A stretch of 61,395 nucleotides of DNA from an uncultured Prevotellaceae bacterium (GCA_902782305.1 CACZMV010000012.1:1-61395), one strand, 5' to 3'. Counted from the stretch's first letter, positions 9,328 through 19,627 are shown. Numbers and translations: made by a program. The notes: generated from the letters alone by a model not told the origin.

Positions 9328-9801
9328 TCAGGACTGCTGAATGCTTTCAATGCGTAGCTTCAGCAGTCCTGCAGGAACGCGAACTTCCACTTCGTCGCCT
9401 ACCTTCTTGTTGAGCAGTGCTTCTGCGATGGGCGACTTGATAGAAATCTTTCCTTCTCTTAGATTAGCTTCGTGTGGACTTGCTATCGTGTAAGTCATGC
9501 GGGCGTTGTTTGCCAGATTGGTCATCTCCACCTTGCTCAGCAAACCGATAGTGTCACCTTTCAGACGCTCGGCAGGAATCACTCTGGCATTCTCCAGTAT
9601 GCGCTGCTTGAAGCGTATTCTTCCCAGCAGTCGTGATTGTTCACGCTTGGCAGCATGATACTCAAAGTTCTCACTCAGGTCACCCTTGTCACGAGCCTCG
9701 GCAATGGCATCCCTTACCTGAGGCAGTTCCACACTTTCCATGTGACGAAGTTCAGCTACGAGCTTGTCGTAGCCTTCTTGCGACATATATTCTATACTCA
9801 T
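9328..9801 (-). CDS. greA: Transcription elongation factor GreA
   Basis: 157 residues, standard length. GreA enters the RNA polymerase secondary channel and stimulates cleavage of backtracked transcripts. The N-terminal coiled coil carries the acidic tip in EARDKGDLSENFEYHAAKREQ; the C-terminal domain is FKBP-like, with SPIAEALLNKKVGDEVEVRVP. It lies downstream of rpsA with a terminator-like hairpin between them. The stop codon sits in the loop of a small hairpin (AGTCC-TGA-GGACT on the minus strand). Confidence 0.96.
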   Translation of the reverse strand: MSIEYMSQEGYDKLVAELRHMESVELPQVRDAIAEARDKGDLSENFEYHAAKREQSRLLGRIRFKQRILENARVIPAERLKGDTIGLLSKVEMTNLANNARMTYTIASPHEANLREGKISIKSPIAEALLNKKVGDEVEVRVPAGLLKLRIESIQQS

Positions 9802-9817
9802 AATTAATATCTTCTAA

Positions 9818-9851
9818 GGAAAAGGCTGCCCTTGTGAAAAAGGACAGCCTT
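9818..9851 (-). terminator. Intrinsic terminator after rpsA
   Basis: Read leftward: AAGGCTG...CAGCCTT with an inner CC-run/AAGG pairing and one mismatch, then TTTTCC. It lies 27 nt past the rpsA stop, before greA. Confidence 0.65.
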
Positions 9852-9877
9852 GTTATTGTGAAGTGTGGAGTAGGGGA

Positions 9878-11656
9878 TTACTCGCCCTTCTCCATCTTAG
9901 CCTTCAGCTCAGCGAGTACGTCGATGTCGCCCAGTGTGGTGCTGGCAGCAACGTTCTCAATCTTTGGAGCATCGCTCTTTGGAGCGCGAGCCTTCTTAGC
10001 AGCGGCCTTCTTCTCCTCACGCTGAGGATCCTCGAAGGTACGGCTGTGAGAGAGGATGATGCGCTTAGAGTCCTTGTTGAACTCGATAACCTTGAAGGGC
10101 AGAGTCTCACCAGCCTGAGCCTGTGAACCATCTTCCTTTTGCAGGTGCTTAGGAGTAGCGAAGCCCTCTACGTTCTCAGCGAGTGATACAACGGCACCCT
10201 TCTCCAGGAGCTCAGTGATCTTACCCTCGTGGATAGAACCAACGGTGTACTTATCCTCGAATACATCCCAAGGATTCTCCTCGAGCTGCTTGTGACCGAG
10301 GCTGAGACGACGGTTCTCCTTGTCGATGTCGAGAACGACAACGTCGATCTGTGCACCAACCTGAGTGAACTCAGAAGGATGCTTAACCTTCTTGGTCCAA
10401 GAGAGGTCGCTGATGTGAATCAGGCCGTCAACACCCTCTTCGAGCTCAACAAATACACCGAAGTTGGTGAAGTTGCGAACCTTAGCGGTGTGCTTAGAAC
10501 CAACAGGATACTTAACCTCGATAGCCTCCCAGGGATCTTCCTTGAGCTGCTTGATACCGAGTGACATCTTGCGCTCGTCGCGGTCGAGGGTCAGGATAAC
10601 AGCCTCAATCTCGTCGCCAACCTTCAGGAACTCCTGAGCTGAGCGGAGGTGCTGGCTCCATGACATCTCTGATACGTGGATGAGACCCTCAACACCAGGC
10701 TGAATCTCAACGAATGCACCGTAGTCAGCGATAACGACTACCTTACCCTTTACGTGGTCGCCCACCTTGAGGTTAGCATCCAGAGCATCCCAAGGATGAG
10801 GAGTGAGCTGCTTCAGACCGAGAGCAATGCGCTTCTTCTCATCGTCGAAGTCGAGGATAACAACATTGATCTTCTGGTCGAGCTCAACAACCTTATGAGG
10901 ATCGTCTACGCGGCCCCAAGAGAGATCGGTGATGTGGATGAGTCCGTCAACACCGCCCAGGTCAACGAATACACCGTAAGAAGTGATGTTCTTAACGATA
11001 CCTTCGAGGATCTGACCCTTCTCAAGCTTGCCAATGATTTCCTTCTTCTGAGCCTCGATTTCCTGCTCGATGAGAGCCTTGTGAGATACAACAACGTTGC
11101 GGAACTCCTGGTTGATCTTAACAACCTTGAACTCCATAGTCTTGCCTACGAACTGGTCGTAGTCGCGTATGGGATGAACGTCGATTTGTGAACCGGGCAG
11201 GAAGGCCTCGATACCAAATACGTCTACAATCATACCACCCTTTGTGCGGCACTTGATGTAACCTGTGATCACTTCCTGAGCCTCGAGTGCAGCGTTCACA
11301 CGCTCCCAGCTCTTAGACATGCGGGCCTTCTTGTGGCTCAATACGAGCTGACCCTTCTTGTCCTCAGCATTCTCAACATACACCTCAACGGTGTCACCTG
11401 CCTTCAGGTCGGGGTTGTAACGGAACTCAGAAGCGGGGATGATACCGTCGCTCTTGTAACCGATGTTTACAACAACCTCTTTCTTGTCCACGCTGATGAC
11501 TGTTCCGTCAACAACCTGATGCTCGCTTACTTTGTTCAGCGTCTCATCATACGCCTTGTCAAGCTCTTCCTTGCTGACGTTAGCCACTGTGCCATTCTCA
11601 AACTCATCCCAATTGAAGTCCTGTAATGGCTGGACGTTCTTAGTTAATTCTGACAT
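9878..11656 (-). CDS. rpsA: 30S ribosomal protein S1
   Basis: 592 residues with six S1 (OB-fold) repeats, at roughly 45-115, 130-195, 215-285, 300-370, 385-455 and 470-540. Repeats 3-5 are the most typical (YGVFVDLGGVDGLIHITDLSW and relatives). S1 binds mRNA and helps load it on the 30S subunit. The C-terminal tail after repeat 6 is Ala/Lys-rich and variable, ending in an acidic helix. It is preceded by a ~145-nt leader with several hairpins, which suggests autoregulation as known for S1 in other bacteria (inference). Preferred codons and strong conservation fit a highly expressed gene. Confidence 0.97.
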   Translation of the reverse strand: MSELTKNVQPLQDFNWDEFENGTVANVSKEELDKAYDETLNKVSEHQVVDGTVISVDKKEVVVNIGYKSDGIIPASEFRYNPDLKAGDTVEVYVENAEDKKGQLVLSHKKARMSKSWERVNAALEAQEVITGYIKCRTKGGMIVDVFGIEAFLPGSQIDVHPIRDYDQFVGKTMEFKVVKINQEFRNVVVSHKALIEQEIEAQKKEIIGKLEKGQILEGIVKNITSYGVFVDLGGVDGLIHITDLSWGRVDDPHKVVELDQKINVVILDFDDEKKRIALGLKQLTPHPWDALDANLKVGDHVKGKVVVIADYGAFVEIQPGVEGLIHVSEMSWSQHLRSAQEFLKVGDEIEAVILTLDRDERKMSLGIKQLKEDPWEAIEVKYPVGSKHTAKVRNFTNFGVFVELEEGVDGLIHISDLSWTKKVKHPSEFTQVGAQIDVVVLDIDKENRRLSLGHKQLEENPWDVFEDKYTVGSIHEGKITELLEKGAVVSLAENVEGFATPKHLQKEDGSQAQAGETLPFKVIEFNKDSKRIILSHSRTFEDPQREEKKAAAKKARAPKSDAPKIENVAASTTLGDIDVLAELKAKMEKGE

Positions 11657-11810
11657 AATAATAAATTTGTTTGTGCCCCTCGTTTGTTTGTCGGGGCGGG
11701 GTCTGAACAGACGTTTGCCAGACCATCTTTAAAGGGTTAATTGTTGATAGGAGTCAGCGCCTGTTCCAGCTCCTATTTCCCCGTTCGGGGACAAAGCGGG
11801 TGCAAAGGTA
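11657..11810 (-). promoter_or_regulatory. rpsA promoter and structured 5' leader
   Basis: Minus-strand TACCTTTG (11810-11803) is the -7 box, leaving a ~145-nt leader. The leader holds perfect hairpins at 11779-11790 (CCCC stem, loop GAAC), 11701-11712 (GTCT stem, loop GTTC) and 11675-11697 (GCCCC/GGGGC, close to the start codon), plus a TAGGAG/CTCCTA stem at about 11747-11775. The GAAC and GTTC loops are complementary and could kiss. Confidence 0.6.
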
Positions 11811-11885
11811 CTATTATTATATGAGAAATGAGGAATTGAAAATGAGAAATGAATGTCTAGTTTGGATTATTTAACATTTTTAGAC

Positions 11886-14800
11886 TTATTTGGCTTCTTG
11901 TTTATTTGCTTTTCTGTCTTTTTTGATGCCAAAAAGGTCGCGTATGCCATCAAAGTCCTTTTTCATAATAATGCCAAGTCCTTGTGTGTTCAATGACGAC
12001 TTGGTGAAATAGCGGTCGTTGGTCTGGTTGTATATCTTCAGTGCCAGATTGCCATTGGGGAAGAGCAGGTAACGAATGTCGAAATCGCCGATAAACGAGG
12101 GATTGGCTGTCTTTGTGTTATCGCGATAGCCAAACTGACCGTTGATGAGCAGTCGGTTGTTAAACAGTCGTCCGCTTACCAGTCCTTCATATTCTGCATT
12201 GTTCCAGCCCTCATCGCCAGTAGAGATGTTGGCGCCAAAACTCCAGTTGTTGCTCTTGATAACTTGTCCTAACACACTGTTAATCTGTCCACTGAGGGTT
12301 CCTGATAGTAAGCTTTGCATAGCCAGCGATGTCTTGCTGGGACCATTCTCTTTGCCTGTGTCTGCATTGTTGGCGCCCTGCGGATAGAAACGTCCTACTG
12401 CCAATAGGTAAACTACTTGCTGGTTCATTTCCTCCTGGCCATTGATGATGGAGCGTACCATCTGATTTTCGTCAGCATTTACGTTGAGAATCTCTAAGTC
12501 AAAGTCAATGATGGGAGCTCGGGGTTGTCCGGTAATGTTCATCAGACAGTTTACGCGAACCGTATTAGAGAAACTGCGTCCTACATTCAGATCGGACAGA
12601 CTGACGCCATTCACTGTATGCTGGGCCTGCAGGTTCAGTTGGGCATCGTAAGGATCGCCACCAAAGACGATGGTGCCTCCCTCATTGAAGATAAAGTTCT
12701 TCTTGATGACGTTCTGTACGGTCAGACCATAGGCTCCCTCAGTTACTCGGTAGGTGCCGAACATCTGGAAACCACCTTTGTTAAAGTAAGTGGCGTGCAG
12801 TTCGCCTTCGCCCCTTAATGTGATGTAATCGTTGGTGGTTTGATCCATTAACAATCGGATGGCAGCCTGTGGTGTTGCATTCACCTTTAGTCGCAGGGTC
12901 ATGTCAGAGCGATAGTCAGTGTTCAATCGAGATAGGTCTTCGTCAGAATCCAGTATATCCTTTGGTGCGTTCCATCGGATAAACTCCTGGTTGCCGATAG
13001 TTTCAGGTGAGGCGGCGTTATACACGAACACAGAATTGCGGAGTGGGGTAACATCGGCTTCTATTACCACGCTACCATCTCGTCCGTGAATGGCTACATT
13101 TCCATTCGCGTAAACAGTTCCGTAGAAAGTCTCATCGCCAAAATCCTTGAAGTTGTAGGCTAGCAACTCTTTGGCATCGACATAGATGTCGTATGTCATA
13201 TCTGTCAGTTCCTTGTGATGGATGCCTCCTGTCAGGATGGCCTCGTGGTTGTTGACATCATAGATGGAACAATTGACGAACTCAATCTCGTTGGGCACCA
13301 TGCGAATAGTGTCATTGCGCAACTCATAGTCTGTACCTAATGTGGTGACGTGTACATTTCCGTTTACTGTCAATTCACCCGTCAGGTTGATAGCATCCAA
13401 CGGACCAGCCAGTCTTACAGCACCATGTCCATGACCCTTTACACTGCTTAGGAAACTTCTGGTAAACGATTGGGCAAAATCCAAATGTGTACCTTCTGCG
13501 CGTATCCCTAAATCAATATAGTTTTTATCTGGAGAAACATAGCCGTCGATATATGTCATCGCATCCTTTCCGTCATCAGCAATAGCTTGAATATCAATTT
13601 GTTTTTCTTCTTTATTCCAGTTGACATTAGCGTCCAGCGTGCCCATTCGACCATTCTCGAATTTGAAGTTTCTCACCTTCAGTTTTCCGTTGGCTTCCAA
13701 GTCTCCAAAGACACCCCTTACGTTACCTCCACCTGTGGCATATCCGTCAAATTCTACTGCATGGAAATTCACCAAGTCCAGCACATATTCTAAGTCGACA
13801 TCCTGCATCTTTATACTTAGCGAATCAGCTGGGTTCTCTGATGCCGTACCATTCAGCGTCAGGAACTGTTTCTCGTTGCGGATAGAGAAATTGCTAATAC
13901 CTACATGGTTCTTTGAATAACTGATAAATGATGGTTCAATGTTCCATTGCTGGTTGTGGACACTCATCTGCGAAGGCTCCACACTGATATACACCATTTG
14001 CTTGTTGTCTATAGAGGTGTCGAAACTGATGGTCGCATTCAACTGTCCCTTCATAGGTGCAGGCTCATGATTGTCCCATGTAAAGGCTGTAAACAGGTTG
14101 TTGTTCACGGCATTGCCCACAGCCTTTAGGTCAAAGTTCTCTCCATTGTCCATCAGTTTTGTAACGCTGATGTCGTATTTTAGAGAATCGCCTGGCGATG
14201 TCAGGTTTATCAAAACATCGGTGTATTGACTCTCCTTATAGTAAATCTGTGGAATCTGACATTCCAGTTCAATACTCTGCAACGGGTCGTTCACCATACC
14301 TTGTAGGTATAGTGGCTGAGGCAGTTTTACAGGTACTTGCAACAATTTCTCCAACCAGTCGGACTTGTGGATGTTGGCAGAGATAACGAAGTTGTTGTTG
14401 GTGTTCGGATTTACCTTTGGAATACCAGGCAGGGTAGGCAATTTGGCGGCTAGGAAGTTGGTGAAGCTCTGGGGCAGAGTCTCATAATCGAAATCGCCTG
14501 TTATTTCCACATTACCGAAATCGCTTTCCAGTGTCATGTGGTGGATTTCCTCAGTATAGCCCGACTCAATGTGCAGTGCCTGCAGAGCATAATTGCCAGT
14601 GGGCGAAATCATTGTGAAGTCGTTCAAGTCAATGCTACCCACAGCATCGTTCACGTTGCTGGCTGTGAAGTGGGCGCTCATTTTTCCAGAGAAAAGTGCT
14701 TCGTCCCATTTATCCGTCAGGTTGATGTTCTTTGGCAATAGGTGATCGACCAGTGCCGTAATCTCCACATTATGCTGACGTCCTTGTCTTTCTATGATTC

Positions 14801-16310
14801 CTTCAAGCTCAAAGCCCACGTTCGGGTCGTCAATACTTGCCGTACCATGAATATCATTTTTACTGTATAGACCATTTATCTTGATATTCTTATATTGGTA
14901 TCCGTTGTAATCAAACGAGTTTACCATTCCGTCAGCCTCCACCCTGATATCGCCATCCTTGGGCAGTTGTCCACTTAATGCAATTTTGGTGGCTATTTTT
15001 CCGAAGTGGGGGTTGTCGAGTAGCCGCTTCAAGTCTACACCTTGGGTGTTGATGTCACCACTCAGCCAGCGTTGCTCGTCCACATTCAGGTTTACAACGA
15101 TGTTTCCTGCATCCGTATTCAACTGGTTATGCGTCGTGATGTTTTGTAACCCCTGTCCTGTAGTCATGCCCTTCAGCGTCATTCTTCCTATGCGGTTTAC
15201 GATGGGTGGCAGTTCTGTCTTTCTGCCTTTCAGGTTCTCCGAAATGAAATTGATGGTCTTTGCCGAAAGGTCTAACTGCTCGATATTCGCTTGCCACTTG
15301 GGTTGGGCTTGTTTGATACCGCTTATCCATGCTGTTAAGTTCAGTCCTATATCGCCCGTAGTTGAACCTACGGCCAACTTTTCTACAGCTACGTTTTCAC
15401 CCTTGCCCTTGAATGCCGATTCTATTGTCAGCGTGCTGTTAAACGTCTTTAGTGAAGGAAGAAAACAAGCCAAGTCGGACAAGGTGATGGTTGAAGGCTT
15501 GATACTTCCTGTGTATTTTAACGAGGAAATGTCAATGCTGTCGTTCTTGAACTGATAAGAAGCACGTAAGTCCCCTAACTGGACATCTGTTCCTGGCATT
15601 CTCAAGATAAATTTCCTCAGCAAGCAGTTCGTTCTTCCTCCCCTCAGACGGAAAGATAATCGGTTCAGTTGCAGGCCAGATTGTTCTTTCAGTGCTAATC
15701 GCTTCACGTTCAAGTTGATGGAGTCTTCTCTCAGTGCCTTCAACGTGATGTGTGCTGTGATGTTCTTTACCCATAGATGTTTTGGATTAAACTGCTTGGG
15801 TGTCTTGGGAGCATCCCAACAATCGTAGCTTACGCTGGTATGGCGCATAATCAGCGAGTTGATGCGTAAGTCGAGTGGAGTAGTGCTAGTTGTATCCTTT
15901 GATGCCAATGAGTCCAGCATAAACTGTATGTTCAGCGGGTCTTTCTCTGTTTTCTGATAGAGCCTTGCATAGCTACTGAACACTTGTGCCTTGGTGATGA
16001 CTATCTTGCCATCTATGAGTGGTAATAGTTCTACTCTGGCCGACAAGTGGCCGAACCACAGCATTTCCTTGTCTTTCTGGTCCTTTATCTGTACCTCGTT
16101 CAGTGTCAGTTCGTTCAAGATTAACCCAAAGCTTACGCTTCCAATGCTCACACTGGTTCCAAGCTTTTCTTCCAGCAGATTAGCCACCTTGTTGCCCAGA
16201 GATTCCTGTACTATGGGCAAACTGGTTACTATCAATAACAATAGATATAGACCTAATAGGGTCCATACTGTAGTGGTCAATATGCGTTTAATAATCTTCA
16301 AAACTGGCAA
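11886..16310 (-). CDS. tamB: TamB-like translocation/assembly module protein (DUF490 family)
   Basis: 1474 residues. One N-terminal membrane segment (about residues 14-36) anchors a very long periplasmic region made almost entirely of repeating beta strands (AsmA/TamB-type), ending in the conserved DUF490 C-terminal domain with GTIVFGGDPYDAQLNLQAQHTVNGVSLSDL and the FGANISTGDEGW block. TamB-family proteins span the periplasm and are implicated in outer-membrane protein assembly and lipid transport. No TamA/BamA partner is adjacent. It is divergent from the nqr operon, separated by 164 nt. Size is typical of Bacteroidota homologues. Confidence 0.9.
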   Translation of the reverse strand: MPVLKIIKRILTTTVWTLLGLYLLLLIVTSLPIVQESLGNKVANLLEEKLGTSVSIGSVSFGLILNELTLNEVQIKDQKDKEMLWFGHLSARVELLPLIDGKIVITKAQVFSSYARLYQKTEKDPLNIQFMLDSLASKDTTSTTPLDLRINSLIMRHTSVSYDCWDAPKTPKQFNPKHLWVKNITAHITLKALREDSINLNVKRLALKEQSGLQLNRLSFRLRGGRTNCLLRKFILRMPGTDVQLGDLRASYQFKNDSIDISSLKYTGSIKPSTITLSDLACFLPSLKTFNSTLTIESAFKGKGENVAVEKLAVGSTTGDIGLNLTAWISGIKQAQPKWQANIEQLDLSAKTINFISENLKGRKTELPPIVNRIGRMTLKGMTTGQGLQNITTHNQLNTDAGNIVVNLNVDEQRWLSGDINTQGVDLKRLLDNPHFGKIATKIALSGQLPKDGDIRVEADGMVNSFDYNGYQYKNIKINGLYSKNDIHGTASIDDPNVGFELEGIIERQGRQHNVEITALVDHLLPKNINLTDKWDEALFSGKMSAHFTASNVNDAVGSIDLNDFTMISPTGNYALQALHIESGYTEEIHHMTLESDFGNVEITGDFDYETLPQSFTNFLAAKLPTLPGIPKVNPNTNNNFVISANIHKSDWLEKLLQVPVKLPQPLYLQGMVNDPLQSIELECQIPQIYYKESQYTDVLINLTSPGDSLKYDISVTKLMDNGENFDLKAVGNAVNNNLFTAFTWDNHEPAPMKGQLNATISFDTSIDNKQMVYISVEPSQMSVHNQQWNIEPSFISYSKNHVGISNFSIRNEKQFLTLNGTASENPADSLSIKMQDVDLEYVLDLVNFHAVEFDGYATGGGNVRGVFGDLEANGKLKVRNFKFENGRMGTLDANVNWNKEEKQIDIQAIADDGKDAMTYIDGYVSPDKNYIDLGIRAEGTHLDFAQSFTRSFLSSVKGHGHGAVRLAGPLDAINLTGELTVNGNVHVTTLGTDYELRNDTIRMVPNEIEFVNCSIYDVNNHEAILTGGIHHKELTDMTYDIYVDAKELLAYNFKDFGDETFYGTVYANGNVAIHGRDGSVVIEADVTPLRNSVFVYNAASPETIGNQEFIRWNAPKDILDSDEDLSRLNTDYRSDMTLRLKVNATPQAAIRLLMDQTTNDYITLRGEGELHATYFNKGGFQMFGTYRVTEGAYGLTVQNVIKKNFIFNEGGTIVFGGDPYDAQLNLQAQHTVNGVSLSDLNVGRSFSNTVRVNCLMNITGQPRAPIIDFDLEILNVNADENQMVRSIINGQEEMNQQVVYLLAVGRFYPQGANNADTGKENGPSKTSLAMQSLLSGTLSGQINSVLGQVIKSNNWSFGANISTGDEGWNNAEYEGLVSGRLFNNRLLINGQFGYRDNTKTANPSFIGDFDIRYLLFPNGNLALKIYNQTNDRYFTKSSLNTQGLGIIMKKDFDGIRDLFGIKKDRKANKQEAK

Positions 16311-16396
16311 TTAGAGATAGCAAATTTTTTATTTCATCTCAATTTTGGTACAAAATTACACTAAAAAGTTGGGAAAGATGAATATTTAGTTGTTTT

Positions 16397-16431
16397 TTTG
16401 AAACAATTATGCCTATTTTTTATTAATTTTG
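16397..16431 (+). promoter_or_regulatory. Promoter of the nqr operon
   Basis: TTTG (16397-16400), 23 nt, then TAATTTTG (16424-16431), 43 nt before the nqrA ATG. The spacing is slightly long. On the other strand TAATTTTG (16358-16351) may serve tamB. Confidence 0.55.
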
Positions 16432-16474
16432 CAGCATTCTTATAGAGAAACTATTCAAATTCATCAGTTTTATA

Positions 16475-17857
16475 ATGGCAAATGTAATCAAGTTACACAA
16501 AGGCTTGGACATTCATCTCCAAGGCAAAGCCGAAGAGCAATTGATCAAACTCCAGTCGAAGGGACTGTATGCATTGGTTCCCGACGATTTCGAGGGCGTC
16601 ACTCCCAAGGTGGTTGTCAAGGAAGGTGATAAGGTCAAGGCCGGGGATGCTTTGTTCGTTAACAAACAATATCCCGAAGTGAAGTTTGCCTCACCCGTCA
16701 GTGGAACAGTCCGCGAAGTGGTGCGTGGCGAACGAAGAAAAGTGCTTTGCGTAAAGGTGGAAGCCGACGCTCAGCAAGTGCAGGTTGATTTTGGCAAGAA
16801 GGATGTAGCCAAGATGAATGGCCAGCAGGTTATCGATGCTCTGCTCGAAGCTGGTATCTTCGGTTATATCAATCAGTTGCCTTATGCTGTTTCAACCAAT
16901 CCTACTATTCAGCCTAAGGCGATTTTTGTGTCTGCCTTGCGCGACAAGCCACTGGCTGCTGACTTCCAGTTTGAGGCAAAAGGTCAGGAGCAGGACTTTG
17001 TGACAGGTATCATGGCATTGTCGAAGATAGCCAAGACGCATGTGGGTCTGGGTATTCAGCCTGACTTCCAGACGGAAATCCGCAAGTTAGGTATTGACCA
17101 GTATGCAGAGTTGACCATTTTCGACGGCAAGTGTCCTGCAGGCAATGTGGGTGTACAGGTGAACCACATTGACCCTGTGAATAAAGGTGAGGTGGTTTGG
17201 ACCATTGGCGATCCTACGGTTGTGCTGTTCATCGGTCGTCTGTTCAATACGGGCAAGGTTGATTTGCGTCGTCGTGTTGCTCTTTGCGGCAGCGAGGTGA
17301 AATCACCCGCTTATGTTGATATGCTGGTGGGCGAAGAACTCTCTACCTTGCTTTCTAACAGTTATGATGCCGACCATCATGTTCGTATTATTAATGGTAA
17401 TGTGCTGACTGGACGTCCCACAACGAAGGAGGGTTTCCTGGGCGCACATACCTCTGAGATTACCGTTATTCCCGAAGGCGATCAGGCAGACGAGATGTTG
17501 GGCTGGATTCTTCCACGTTTCAAGCAGTTCTCCGTCAACCGCAGCTATTTCTCTTGGTTGCAGAATCCCTGGTTCTGTAGCAAGAAGAAGGCCTATGCGC
17601 TTGATGCCCGTATCAAAGGTGGCGAGCGCCATATGATTATGAGTGGCGAGTATGATAAAGTGCTGCCAATGGATATTTACGGTGAATACCTCATCAAGGC
17701 AATCATCACTGGCGACATTGACCGTCAGGAGGCACTTGGCATCTACGAAGTAAGTCCTGAGGACTTTGCTCTGGCTGAGTTTGTCGATTCCTCTAAACTG
17801 GAGTTGCAGCGCATTGTTCGTGAAGGTCTGAACATATTACGTAAAGAAAACGCATAA
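16475..17857 (+). CDS. nqrA: Na+-translocating NADH:quinone reductase subunit A
   Basis: 460 residues. Peripheral cytoplasmic subunit of the Na+-NQR complex, which oxidises NADH, reduces quinone and pumps sodium out. No membrane segment. The N-terminus (KLHKGLDIHLQGKAE) and the RnfC-like fold with KVKAGDALFVNKQYPEVKFASPVSGTV are diagnostic. First gene of six, 4 nt before nqrB; a promoter lies upstream. The complete set A-F is present in canonical order. Confidence 0.97.
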   Translation: MANVIKLHKGLDIHLQGKAEEQLIKLQSKGLYALVPDDFEGVTPKVVVKEGDKVKAGDALFVNKQYPEVKFASPVSGTVREVVRGERRKVLCVKVEADAQQVQVDFGKKDVAKMNGQQVIDALLEAGIFGYINQLPYAVSTNPTIQPKAIFVSALRDKPLAADFQFEAKGQEQDFVTGIMALSKIAKTHVGLGIQPDFQTEIRKLGIDQYAELTIFDGKCPAGNVGVQVNHIDPVNKGEVVWTIGDPTVVLFIGRLFNTGKVDLRRRVALCGSEVKSPAYVDMLVGEELSTLLSNSYDADHHVRIINGNVLTGRPTTKEGFLGAHTSEITVIPEGDQADEMLGWILPRFKQFSVNRSYFSWLQNPWFCSKKKAYALDARIKGGERHMIMSGEYDKVLPMDIYGEYLIKAIITGDIDRQEALGIYEVSPEDFALAEFVDSSKLELQRIVREGLNILRKENA

Positions 17858-17861
17858 GACT

Positions 17862-19022
17862 ATGAGCGCATTAAGAAATTATCTCAATAAGATCAAGCCG
17901 AACTTCGAAGAGGGTGGCAAGTTGCATGCTTTCCGTTCGGTTTTCGACGGCTTTGAGACTTTCCTTTACGTGCCTAACGACACGGCAAAGACGGGTGTGA
18001 ACATTCACGACTCGATAGACTCGAAGCGTATTATGAGTATGGTGGTTATCGCCCTGATGCCTGCCATGCTGTTTGGTATGTATAACATCGGCTACCAGAA
18101 CTACCTTGCTGCAGGCACACTGGCTACAGCTTCTTTTTTTGAGGTGTTCTTCTATGGATTCCTGGCTGTACTGCCAAAGATTCTGGTTAGCTACATCGTA
18201 GGTCTGGGCATTGAGTTCGCCTGGGCTCAGTGGAAAGGCGAGGAAATCCAGGAAGGCTACTTGGTTTCTGGTATCATCATCCCGCTGATTGTTCCTATTG
18301 GTTGTCCGCTGTGGATGCTGGCTTTGGCCTGTGCCTTCAGTGTTATTTTCGTGAAGGAGATTTTCGGTGGCACGGGCATGAACATGTTCAACCCCGCCAT
18401 TGCCGCTCGTATGTTCCTGTTCTTCGCTTATCCTTCTGTGATGACTGGCGATCAGGTTTGGGTGGCTCAGGAAAGCATCTTCGGACTTGGCAACAACTTG
18501 CCCGACGGATTCACTGCTGCTACTCCTTTAGGTCAGATTGCTCAGGGCATCAGTCCTGATGCATCTATGATGGATATGGTAATCGGACTCATTCCAGGTT
18601 CTATTGGTGAGACCAGTGTTATCGCTATCGCCATTGGTGCTGTCATCCTGTTGTGGACGGGCATTGCCTCTTGGCGTACAATGGTAAGTGTCTTCGTAGG
18701 TGGTGCCCTGTTGGCATATCTCTTTAATACAACAGGTAAGTCTGACCTTTCTGTTTGTCAGCATTTCGTAATGGGTGGTTTTGCTTTCGGTGCCGTTTTC
18801 ATGGCTACCGACCCTGTTACCTCTTGTCGTACGACTACGGGTCAGTACATCTACGGATTTATCATCGGTGCTATGGCAGTTATCATCCGTGTCATGAATG
18901 CAGGTTATCCTGAGGGTATGATGCTTGCCATCTTCTTTGGTAACATGATTGCTCCTACCATCGATCACTTCGTGGTAGAGCACAACATTTCTAAACGTTT
19001 GAAGAGAGGAGGTACCAAATGA
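17862..19022 (+). CDS. nqrB: Na+-translocating NADH:quinone reductase subunit B
   Basis: 386 residues, multi-spanning membrane subunit with a covalently bound FMN and part of the sodium path. The flavinylation segment reads DGFTAATPLGQ, where the Thr before PL is the expected FMN-linked residue. The GGTGMNMFNPAIAARMFLFFAYP block is highly conserved. The N-terminal 55 residues precede the first membrane helix. Its stop overlaps the nqrC start (ATGA), indicating coupled translation. Confidence 0.97.
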   Translation: MSALRNYLNKIKPNFEEGGKLHAFRSVFDGFETFLYVPNDTAKTGVNIHDSIDSKRIMSMVVIALMPAMLFGMYNIGYQNYLAAGTLATASFFEVFFYGFLAVLPKILVSYIVGLGIEFAWAQWKGEEIQEGYLVSGIIIPLIVPIGCPLWMLALACAFSVIFVKEIFGGTGMNMFNPAIAARMFLFFAYPSVMTGDQVWVAQESIFGLGNNLPDGFTAATPLGQIAQGISPDASMMDMVIGLIPGSIGETSVIAIAIGAVILLWTGIASWRTMVSVFVGGALLAYLFNTTGKSDLSVCQHFVMGGFAFGAVFMATDPVTSCRTTTGQYIYGFIIGAMAVIIRVMNAGYPEGMMLAIFFGNMIAPTIDHFVVEHNISKRLKRGGTK

Positions 19023-19624
19023 AACTGAATACTAATTCTAACGCGTACATTATTATATATAGTAGCGTTCTGGTTATCATCGTTGCCTTCCTGCTGGCTT
19101 TTGTCTATCAGGCCTTGAAGCCTATGCAGGATGCGAACGTGGCCCTCGATATGAAGAAACAGATTCTCTATTCACTTAACATTCGCAATCTGGATGGTGC
19201 TGAGGCTGAGGCCAAGTACAAGGAAGTGGTGAAAGAGGAGAAGGTAATCAACGGACAGAAGTTGTATGCCTGTCAGATGGGCGACCAGCTGGTGGTTGTT
19301 GTAGCCCTGAAAGGTATGGGTCTTTGGGGAGGCATCAGTGGTTATCTTGCCATCGATGAGAATGATAAGGTCTATGGCGCCTACTTCAATCATGAGAGCG
19401 AGACTGCTGGTCTGGGTGCCGAGATTAAGGACTCTCAAGAGTGGCAGGAGAAGTTTATTGGCAAGAGTATTTTCGATGCCAATGGCAATGTGGCTCTCTC
19501 TGTTGTGAAGAAGGTAGAAGATCCTAACACGCAGGTAGACTGTGTGACGGGTGCTACACTGACCTCTAACGGTGTTGATGCTATGATTAAAGATTGTCTG
19601 AAAAAAATTAAGGAGGAGAAGTAA
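19019..19624 (+). CDS. nqrC: Na+-translocating NADH:quinone reductase subunit C
   Basis: 201 residues. One N-terminal membrane anchor (about 10-30), then a periplasmic FMN-binding domain. Covalent FMN attaches at Thr in DCVTGATLTSNGV, near residue 180; GLWGGISGYLAID and the ETAGLGAEI stretch are typical. Four-base overlap with nqrB; 3 nt to nqrD. Confidence 0.97.
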   Translation: MKLNTNSNAYIIIYSSVLVIIVAFLLAFVYQALKPMQDANVALDMKKQILYSLNIRNLDGAEAEAKYKEVVKEEKVINGQKLYACQMGDQLVVVVALKGMGLWGGISGYLAIDENDKVYGAYFNHESETAGLGAEIKDSQEWQEKFIGKSIFDANGNVALSVVKKVEDPNTQVDCVTGATLTSNGVDAMIKDCLKKIKEEK

Positions 19625-19627
19625 GTT

